DNA from: Halopseudomonas maritima
Lineage (GTDB): Bacteria > Pseudomonadota > Gammaproteobacteria > Pseudomonadales > Pseudomonadaceae
Direction of reading: 5' to 3'
DNA: 64,000 nucleotides
NCBI RefSeq assembly: GCF_021545785.1
Contig: NZ_CP079801.1
Location: 2,294,001 to 2,358,000, forward strand
Shown here in pieces: positions 57,631 to 64,000 of this stretch. The notes under the pieces are model-generated. The model saw only the letters and a program-made list of their open reading frames with translations, was not told the DNA's origin and ran no database searches. Positions within the stretch are counted from its first letter, which is position 1. Each line of letters begins with the position of its first letter. The position numbers were made by a program, and so were the translations under genes.

Positions 57631-59162
57631 TGACGAAAGGCTTTGATGAGGTGTTCACGGCAGCAAGTGGTGTCGACGAGCTGCTGGATCACTATCAGCT
57701 GTCTCACGACCCATTCGCGCCGCGCACTCCGGGCTTTCGTTTTTTTACCCCCAAACGCAAGAGTGTATTGGCCGAACTGCATCACCTGGCGCGTTATGGT
57801 GATCAGGTGATGGCTGTTACCGGGCCGCAGGGCGGCGGCAAAACGCTGCTGCGCCAAGCTCTGGTAGCCAGCAGCAGCAAGGACAGCGTGCAATGCGTGG
57901 TGTTGTCCGGCCGGGAGATGCCGGCCGAAGCCTCGCTGCTTGCGGGGATCTGTCAGGCAGTCAGTGCGGAGCAACGGGACGTAGCGAGTTTGTTGCATAA
58001 GGCGCAGCAGGCAGAAGCGGTGGGCATTCAGCTTTACCTGATCATTGATGATGCTGAGTGCCTGGAATCCTCGGCGATCAGCATGCTGAGTGATATAGCC
58101 GAGGCGGGTAGTGGCGCTCCCAAGGTCTTCCTGTTTGCCGATATCGAGGCTGAGCCGACGTTGGCTAGCCTGCGTAAATCCGACGATGCGCCAGCTGTTC
58201 ATGTCATAGGGTTGCTGCCGCTGGACCTCAACGAGACTCGAGCCTATCTGGCCCAGCGCCTCGAAGGGGCGGGCCAAGGCATTGAGCTATTGGATGATGC
58301 CCAGGTCGAGTGGGTGCAGCAGCGCAGTGCTGGCTGGCCTGGCGCGATTAACCTGGCAGCCCGTCAGGCGCTGTTGGCCGCCATGCAGGAGGCGCCGGTC
58401 GCGCTTCGGCGCTCCGGCGCTAACCCGTTTCCGCTTAAGGCGCTGGCCGCGCTGGTATTGATAGCGGCGGGTATCGGTGTGGCTTGGTATATGGGTGATC
58501 AGCCGCAGGAGCCTGAGCGCACGGTGCTGCAGTTGCCTGCGCCGGTTGTAGAGGCGCAAAGTCAGGCGCCGGTACCTGCGCCTTTGCCAGCGGACGTCAG
58601 TGACTCGGCGGGGGTAGGCCCGGCTGTGTCGGGCGCCGAGCAGAGGGTGCCCACCCTGGTTGATGCGCAGCCGTCTGATATGCCTGCACCTGAGCCGGTA
58701 ACCGAGCCTCGCATTGACGACACTGGCGAGCCCGCCCCATCCTCTCCAGCTCCAGCTCCAGCTCCAGCTCCAGCTCCAGCTCCAGCTCCAGCTCCAGCTC
58801 CAGCTCCAGCTCCAGAGCCGGCGCCTAAGCCAGCGGCACCCGCTGCCGCTTCGGCGCAGTCGACTGCTGGCTATCATGAAGCCGATTGGTATCGGCAGCG
58901 CGCCGGCTCGGAGTACGTGGTGCAGTTGCTTGGCTCGCGCTCCGAAACGGCTGCGAAGGCCTTTATTGCGCGCCATGCAGGTGTTGCTGATCTGGGGTAC
59001 TTCGAGACAACCCACGAGGGGCAGCCTTGGTTTGTGGTAACCCAGGGCGCCTATGCTTCGAGGCAAGCGGCGCAGGCCGGTGTCGGCAAGTTGCCGGCGG
59101 CGCTACGTGACAGCAAACCATGGCCGCGAGCAATGGCGGATATTCAGCGCGCCCTGCGCTGA
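57630..59162 (+). CDS. damX: DamX-like cell division protein: AAA ATPase, membrane span, SPOR domain
   Basis: 510 residues from ATG 57630 (a GTG one codon earlier is possible). The N-terminal AAA domain has P-loop VTGPQGGGKTLLRQ near 60-73 and LIIDDAECL. A single span lies near 272-290 (ALAALVLIAAGIGVAWYM), followed by a long Pro/Ala-rich linker to about 415. The C-terminal SPOR domain (about 428-505, starting EYVVQLLGSRSE) binds septal denuded glycan. The linker contains 11 copies of a Pro-Ala dipeptide from a perfect hexanucleotide repeat. Gene order aroB-damX is conserved in gammaproteobacteria. Confidence 0.93.
   Translation: MTKGFDEVFTAASGVDELLDHYQLSHDPFAPRTPGFRFFTPKRKSVLAELHHLARYGDQVMAVTGPQGGGKTLLRQALVASSSKDSVQCVVLSGREMPAEASLLAGICQAVSAEQRDVASLLHKAQQAEAVGIQLYLIIDDAECLESSAISMLSDIAEAGSGAPKVFLFADIEAEPTLASLRKSDDAPAVHVIGLLPLDLNETRAYLAQRLEGAGQGIELLDDAQVEWVQQRSAGWPGAINLAARQALLAAMQEAPVALRRSGANPFPLKALAALVLIAAGIGVAWYMGDQPQEPERTVLQLPAPVVEAQSQAPVPAPLPADVSDSAGVGPAVSGAEQRVPTLVDAQPSDMPAPEPVTEPRIDDTGEPAPSSPAPAPAPAPAPAPAPAPAPAPAPEPAPKPAAPAAASAQSTAGYHEADWYRQRAGSEYVVQLLGSRSETAAKAFIARHAGVADLGYFETTHEGQPWFVVTQGAYASRQAAQAGVGKLPAALRDSKPWPRAMADIQRALR
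58746..58811 (+). repeat. Perfect hexanucleotide tandem repeat (CCAGCT)11 inside damX
   Basis: Eleven exact copies of CCAGCT (66 bases) encode Pro-Ala repeats at about residues 373-394. Unit length is two codons, so copy changes keep the frame and only alter linker length. Identical synonymous codons throughout point to recent slippage expansion, not selection on the peptide alone. Confidence 0.97.
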
Positions 59163-59300
59163 TAGGGTTGGCCCGGGCTTGCCCGGGCCGATCGATGAAT
59201 GGCGTGGTCGGCGGCCGTCGGTAGCGCTATAGTTGAGCGAAAAAGTTTCCTATTTACGACATTTGAATACGCCCAAGCGGCATTTTTGCGCCAAAAAAAA

Positions 59301-59329
59301 TTGTGGGCGTGCTTGGCGCTGTGTACAAT
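59301..59329 (+). promoter_or_regulatory. Probable sigma-70 promoter of gltBD
   Basis: TTGTGG (59301-59306), 17 bases, TACAAT (59324-59329), 90 bases before the gltB start. The rest of the 256-base spacer (59163-59418) shows no gene. A GC-rich GGGCTTGCCCGGGC hairpin right after damX may end that transcript weakly. Confidence 0.65.
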
Positions 59330-59418
59330 TACTCCCCTTTTGCCCGGCGCAGGGCCAGATTTGTCCGTGGTCTGGTTATTCAAGCGCTTGAATTTATTAG
59401 CTTTTTGAGAGAGTGCCT

Positions 59419-62400
59419 ATGAAAGCAGGTCTATACCAGCCTGATCAGTTCAAGGATAACTGTGGCTTTGGTTTGATTGCCCACATGGAAGGCCAGCCCA
59501 GTCATCACCTGCTGCAGACGGCAATCGAAGCCCTTACCTGCATGACGCACCGTGGTGGTATTAACGCCGACGGCAAGACTGGCGACGGTTGCGGCCTGCT
59601 CATTCAAAAGCCGGATCGCTTCTTGCGTGAGGTTGCTCGCGAGACCCTGTCGGTTGAGCTACCCGAACAGTATGCGGTCGGCATGGTCTTTATGGGTACC
59701 GACGACGCATCGGCAACGGCTGCCAAGCAGGCGTTCGCCGATGCCCTGGCCGATCAGGGTTTGACTGGTCTGGGCTGGCGCCCGGTGCCTGTCGATCCGA
59801 CCAAACTTGGCCCCTTGGCGCGCAGCAGCCTGCCGCGCATCGAACAGGTATTTGTCTCCGGCGAAGGCCTGGACGAGCAGCAGTTTGGCGTGAAACTCTT
59901 TTATGTGCGTCGCAAGGCTGAAATCGCCATGCAGGCCGACAGCAGCTTTTATGTCTGCAGCCTGTCGCACAAGGTCATTTCCTACAAAGGCCTGATGATG
60001 CCTGCAGATCTGGACAAGTTTTATCCAGATCTGGGTGACGCGCGTATGGAAACCGCCATCAGCGTGTTCCACCAGCGCTTCTCCACCAACACGCTGCCCA
60101 AGTGGCCGCTCGCCCAGCCGTTCCGTCTGGTTGCCCATAACGGTGAGATCAACACCATCACCGCCAACCGCAACTGGGCGCACGCGCGCCGCAACAAGTT
60201 CACCAATGACCTGATGCCGGATCTGGAAAGCCTGGCACCGCTGGTCAACACCACCGGCTCCGACTCCTCCAGCATGGACAATATGCTCGAGCTGCTGCTG
60301 TGCGGTGGTATGGATCTGTTCCGTGCGATTCGCATGGTGGTACCGCCGGCCTGGCAGAACGTCGAGACCATGGACGCCGACCTGCGTGCGTTCTACGAGT
60401 ACAACTCCATGCACATGGAGGCTTGGGACGGCCCGGCGGGTATCGTGCTGACCGAAGGGCGTTATGCGGTGTGTCTGCTTGACCGTAACGGTTTGCGTCC
60501 CTCGCGCTATGTCATCACCAAGAATGGCTACATCACCCTGGCATCGGAAATCGGTGTGTGGGATTACAAGCCCGAAGACGTGGTGAGCAAGGGGCGGGTT
60601 GGCCCCGGTCAAATACTCGCGGTCGATACCCAGACCGGCGAAGTGCTGCATACCGATGATGTGGCCAACCGCCTGAAGTCCCGCCACCCCTACCGCAAGT
60701 GGCTGAAAGAGAATGCGCTGCGCATTCAGGCGACGCTGGATGACCGTGATCACGGCTCCGACTTCCTGTCTGCCGAAGGGCTGAAGCAGTACATGAAGAT
60801 GTTCCAGGTCACCTTTGAGGAGCGTGATCAGGTACTGCGCCCGCTGGCCGAGAACGGCCAGGAAGCGGTTGGCTCCATGGGTGATGACACCCCGATGGCG
60901 GTCTTGTCCGGTCGAGTACGCTCGGTCTACGACTACTTCCGTCAGCAGTTCGCGCAGGTAACCAACCCGGCGATCGATCCGCTGCGAGAAGCCATCGTCA
61001 TGTCGCTGGAAACCTGCCTGGGTGCCGAGCGCAACGTCTTCGAAGAGACGGCGGACCACGCCAATCGTGCCATTCTCAGCTCGCCGGTCATTTCGCCGGC
61101 CAAGTGGCGCACCATCATGAACCTGGATGAGCGTCCCGGCTTTGCGCGCCATGTGATCGACCTGAATGTCGCTGAAGGCACGTTGCTGGGTGACGCGGTC
61201 AAGAGCATCACCGCGCAGGCCGAGGCGGCCGTGCGTGAAGGCAAGACGCTGATCGTGCTGAGTGACCGCGCCATCGAACAGGGTAAGCTGCCGGTACATG
61301 CGGCGCTCGCGGTTGGTGCGGTGCACCACCATCTGACAGCGGTCGGCCTGCGCTCGGAGTGCAATATCCTGGTCGAGACTGCCACCACGCGTGACCCGCA
61401 TCACTACGCGGTGCTGCTCGGTTTTGGTGCTACCGCCGTATACCCCTATCTGGCGTACGAGGTGCTGGGTGACCTGATCCGTACCGGTGAAGTGATTGGC
61501 GACCTGTACGAGACCTTCAAGTATTACCGCAAAGGCATCTCCAAGGGTCTGCTGAAGATCCTGTCGAAGATGGGGATTTCCACTATCGCGTCCTACCGTG
61601 GTGCCCAGCTGTTTGAAGCTGTGGGCCTGGCCGACGAGGTGGTTGATCTTTGCTTCAAGGGGGTTGCCAGCCGTATTCAGGGCGCGCGCTTTGAAGATCT
61701 GCAGGCCGAGCAGTTGCTGCTCGCTAAAGAGGCGTGGAACCCGCGCAAGCCCATCCAGCAGGGTGGCTTGCTCAAGTTCGTCTTTGGTGGCGAATACCAC
61801 GCCTACAACCCGGATGTCGTTCGTGCGCTGCAGGATGCGGTGCAGGGTGACAGCTACGACAAGTACCAGGAGTACGCGGCGCTGGTAAACAGCCGCCCGG
61901 TAGCTGCGCTGCGCGACCTGCTCAAGGTGCGTGACGACCAGCAGGCCATTGCGCTGGATGAGGTTGAGCCGCTGGAGTCGATCTTCAAGCGCTTCGACTC
62001 CGCCGGTATCTCGCTGGGCGCGCTGTCGCCTGAGGCCCACGAAGCCATCGCCGAGGCGATGAACCGTCTGGGCGCGCGCTCCAACTCGGGTGAGGGCGGC
62101 GAAGACCCGGCCCGCTACGGCACCGAGCGCACTTCCAAGATCAAGCAGATTGCCTCCGGCCGTTTTGGTGTGACTCCTGAGTATCTGGTCAATGCCGATG
62201 TGCTGCAGATCAAGGTGGCCCAGGGTGCCAAGCCAGGTGAAGGTGGCCAGCTGCCCGGTGGCAAGGTGAACGAGCTGATTGCCCGCCTGCGTTACGCAGT
62301 ACCCGGCGTCACCCTGATCTCGCCGCCGCCGCACCACGATATTTACTCGATCGAAGACCTGTCGCAGCTGATTTTCGACCTCAAGCAGGTCAACCCGCAG

Positions 62401-63870
62401 GCGCTGGTCTCGGTCAAGCTGGTGTCCGAGCCGGGGGTGGGAACCATCGCCGCCGGTGTCGCCAAGGCCTACGCTGACCTGATCACCGTGTCCGGTTACG
62501 ACGGTGGTACCGGCGCCTCGCCGCTGACCTCCATTCGTTACGCCGGCTCGCCCTGGGAGCTTGGTCTGTCCGAGGCGCACCAGACCTTGCGCGGCAACGA
62601 CCTGCGCGGCAAGGTGCGAGTGCAGACCGACGGTGGTCTGAAGACCGGTCTGGACGTGATCAAGGCGGCTATCCTGGGTGCCGAGAGCTTTGGCTTCGGT
62701 ACTGCGCCGATGATCGCGCTGGGCTGTAAGTACCTGCGTATCTGTCACCTGAACAACTGTGCAACCGGTGTCGCGACGCAGAACGAACACCTGCGTGATA
62801 ACCACTACATCGGCACCGTGCAGATGGTGATGAACTTCTTCACCTATGTTGCGATGGAAACCCGTGAGTGGCTGGCTAAGCTGGGCGTGCGCAGCCTGCA
62901 GGAGCTGATCGGGCGTACTGATCTGCTGGAAATCCTGCCGGGCGCTACCGGCAAGCAGCAAAACCTGGACCTGCGTCCGCTGCTGGGCAGCGACCTGGTG
63001 CCGGCCGACAAGCCGCAGTTCTGCGAGTCGCCGCGCAACGAGCCGTTCGACAAGGGGCTGACCGCCGAGAAGATGGTCGAGATGGCGCGCGCCGCCATTG
63101 ATGGTCGCACCGGTGGCGAATATCAGTTGTCGCTGACCAACTGCGACCGCTCCATCGGCGCCCGCGTGTCTGGCGAGATTGCCAAGGTGCACGGCAACCA
63201 GGGCATGGTGACCGCGCCGATTACCTTCCGCATGACCGGCACCGCTGGTCAGAGCTTTGGTGTCTGGAACGCCGGCGGCCTGCACATGTACCTTGAAGGC
63301 GACGCCAACGACTACGTCGGTAAGGGCATGACCGGTGGCAAGCTGACCATCGTGCCGCCCAAGGGCAGCCCGTTCCGCTCTGAGCAAACGTCGATTATCG
63401 GCAACACCTGTCTGTACGGCGCCACCGGCGGCAAGCTGTTCGCTGCCGGTATTGCCGGCGAGCGTTTTGCCGTTCGTAACTCGGGCGCTCACGCCATCAT
63501 CGAAGGTGCGGGTGACCACTGCTGCGAGTACATGACCGGCGGCATGGTCTGCGTACTGGGCAGCACGGGCCATAACTTCGGTGCTGGCATGACCGGCGGC
63601 TTCGCCTACGTACTGGACATGGACAACACCTTCTTCGACAAGCTCAACCATGAGCTGGTCGAGCTGCACCGCATCAGCAACGAGTCGATGGAGATGTATC
63701 GCAGCCACCTGACTCAGGTGCTGACCGAGTACGTCGCGGAGACTGACAGTGCATGGGGTGCCGAGGTGCTGGACAACCTGGACGACTACATTCGCCGTTT
63801 CTGGCTGGTCAAGCCGAAGGCCGCAAGCCTGCGTGCGCTGCTGACCAGCACCCGAGCGAACCCACAATAA
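59419..63870 (+). CDS. gltB: Glutamate synthase (NADPH) large subunit GltB
   Basis: 1483 residues from ATG 59419 (GAGAGAG upstream). The class II glutaminase nucleophile is Cys15 in FKDNCGFGLIAH; the preceding residues are removed in the mature enzyme. The central and FMN-binding synthase domains contain HTDYG-free SGYDGGTGASPLTSIRY and QTDGGLKTGLDV. The 3Fe-4S ligands are in CKYLRICHLNNC near residue 1105. The C-terminal beta-helix (GXGXG repeats) follows. With GltD it makes glutamate from glutamine and 2-oxoglutarate, the main ammonia assimilation route at low nitrogen. Confidence 0.98.
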   Translation: MKAGLYQPDQFKDNCGFGLIAHMEGQPSHHLLQTAIEALTCMTHRGGINADGKTGDGCGLLIQKPDRFLREVARETLSVELPEQYAVGMVFMGTDDASATAAKQAFADALADQGLTGLGWRPVPVDPTKLGPLARSSLPRIEQVFVSGEGLDEQQFGVKLFYVRRKAEIAMQADSSFYVCSLSHKVISYKGLMMPADLDKFYPDLGDARMETAISVFHQRFSTNTLPKWPLAQPFRLVAHNGEINTITANRNWAHARRNKFTNDLMPDLESLAPLVNTTGSDSSSMDNMLELLLCGGMDLFRAIRMVVPPAWQNVETMDADLRAFYEYNSMHMEAWDGPAGIVLTEGRYAVCLLDRNGLRPSRYVITKNGYITLASEIGVWDYKPEDVVSKGRVGPGQILAVDTQTGEVLHTDDVANRLKSRHPYRKWLKENALRIQATLDDRDHGSDFLSAEGLKQYMKMFQVTFEERDQVLRPLAENGQEAVGSMGDDTPMAVLSGRVRSVYDYFRQQFAQVTNPAIDPLREAIVMSLETCLGAERNVFEETADHANRAILSSPVISPAKWRTIMNLDERPGFARHVIDLNVAEGTLLGDAVKSITAQAEAAVREGKTLIVLSDRAIEQGKLPVHAALAVGAVHHHLTAVGLRSECNILVETATTRDPHHYAVLLGFGATAVYPYLAYEVLGDLIRTGEVIGDLYETFKYYRKGISKGLLKILSKMGISTIASYRGAQLFEAVGLADEVVDLCFKGVASRIQGARFEDLQAEQLLLAKEAWNPRKPIQQGGLLKFVFGGEYHAYNPDVVRALQDAVQGDSYDKYQEYAALVNSRPVAALRDLLKVRDDQQAIALDEVEPLESIFKRFDSAGISLGALSPEAHEAIAEAMNRLGARSNSGEGGEDPARYGTERTSKIKQIASGRFGVTPEYLVNADVLQIKVAQGAKPGEGGQLPGGKVNELIARLRYAVPGVTLISPPPHHDIYSIEDLSQLIFDLKQVNPQALVSVKLVSEPGVGTIAAGVAKAYADLITVSGYDGGTGASPLTSIRYAGSPWELGLSEAHQTLRGNDLRGKVRVQTDGGLKTGLDVIKAAILGAESFGFGTAPMIALGCKYLRICHLNNCATGVATQNEHLRDNHYIGTVQMVMNFFTYVAMETREWLAKLGVRSLQELIGRTDLLEILPGATGKQQNLDLRPLLGSDLVPADKPQFCESPRNEPFDKGLTAEKMVEMARAAIDGRTGGEYQLSLTNCDRSIGARVSGEIAKVHGNQGMVTAPITFRMTGTAGQSFGVWNAGGLHMYLEGDANDYVGKGMTGGKLTIVPPKGSPFRSEQTSIIGNTCLYGATGGKLFAAGIAGERFAVRNSGAHAIIEGAGDHCCEYMTGGMVCVLGSTGHNFGAGMTGGFAYVLDMDNTFFDKLNHELVELHRISNESMEMYRSHLTQVLTEYVAETDSAWGAEVLDNLDDYIRRFWLVKPKAASLRALLTSTRANPQ

Positions 63871-63883
63871 GCCGCCTGAGGCG

Positions 63884-63902
63884 GGCCGCCAGGATGGCGG
63901 CC
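63884..63902 (+). other. Hairpin between gltB and gltD
   Basis: Perfect 8-bp stem GGCCGCCA/TGGCGGCC with a three-base loop, 14 bases after the gltB stop and without a T run. It could attenuate or stabilise the gltB-gltD transcript. Confidence 0.5.
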
Positions 63903-63966
63903 TGTCGGCCCTGATGAGTCTGGCAGTGGTGTGACTTAACCGCCGCTGCAGTGTAGAGGTTTAGAT

Positions 63967-64000
63967 ATGGCAGACCGTTTGAGTAACGACTTCCAGTTTA
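63967..64000 (+). CDS. gltD: Glutamate synthase small subunit GltD, first codons only
   Basis: The ATG at 63967 opens MADRLSNDFQF, which matches the start of Pseudomonas GltD, and the frame runs off the window. Position 96 bases after gltB supports the call. GltD is the FAD/Fe-S subunit that passes electrons from NADPH to GltB. Confidence 0.85.
   Translation, partial: MADRLSNDFQF

Noticed and set aside
58746..58811. CRISPR-like array
   Set aside because: Pure hexamer tandem repeat without spacers, inside the damX coding sequence. No CRISPR array or cas gene was seen anywhere in the window.
59659..63867. Very long open frame (about 1400 codons) on the minus strand opposite gltB
   Set aside because: It is a codon-bias shadow of gltB in GC-rich DNA. 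gltB is fully conserved with catalytic motifs; the antisense product is low-complexity, rich in His, Gln, Arg and Val, with no recognisable domain.

Overview
The window looks like chromosome of a GC-rich pseudomonad or close relative. Block order at the right end (ponA, pilMNOPQ, aroK, aroB, damX, gltB, gltD) is the arrangement known from Pseudomonas. MutY, GltB and PilM also match the usual pseudomonad lengths and key residues. Genes sit on both strands in compact operons, and only a few non-coding gaps reach 200-600 bases.

Left part (1-7400): 3' end of an AsmA-family gene, mutY and yggX, tRNA-Phe with a clear promoter and terminator, then a four-gene basic amino acid ABC importer and an unassigned methyltransferase. 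A 262-bp MITE-like element with 30-bp terminal inverted repeats has landed exactly at the end of the methyltransferase gene and now supplies its last codons.

7600-10450 is an accessory pocket. It holds a cluster of DnaA-box-like sequences, tRNA-Thr, and a three-gene module of unknown function (a TIGR04255-like protein plus two hypothetical proteins) whose base and codon use differ from the neighbours. No integrase is present.

10450-34220 is catabolic. First comes a minus-strand group of AraC regulator, cupin dioxygenase-like protein, zinc alcohol dehydrogenase and esterase. Next come ppnN and a complete rutABCDEF operon for uracil ring cleavage, without the RutG permease. rutR lies between the rut operon and an opposite operon for a 2-oxoglutarate/Fe(II) oxygenase, a VOC protein, a BMP-type nucleoside ABC importer and YdfG. 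Both operons start from near-identical control regions in mirror orientation: an NtrC-like dyad, a RutR-like box and, after exactly 47 bases, a sigma-54 promoter. I read this as one nitrogen-controlled nucleoside/pyrimidine salvage system, and it is the most interesting part of the window. A Baeyer-Villiger monooxygenase with a lipase-type hydrolase and divergent AraC regulator follows, then a pair of acyl-CoA dehydrogenases in which only one keeps the catalytic Glu.

34220-50870: palindrome-rich spacer, a Tsx/OmpK-type outer membrane channel, lrgA-lrgB, cydABDC (cytochrome bd-type oxidase plus its ABC exporter), a single-chain biotin-dependent acyl-CoA carboxylase with an acyl-CoA ligase, a divergent LysR regulator with a perfect 23-bp dyad, and ponA.

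50870-64000: type IV pilus assembly genes pilMNOPQ, shikimate genes aroK and aroB, damX with an in-frame hexanucleotide repeat, glutamate synthase gltB, and the first codons of gltD.
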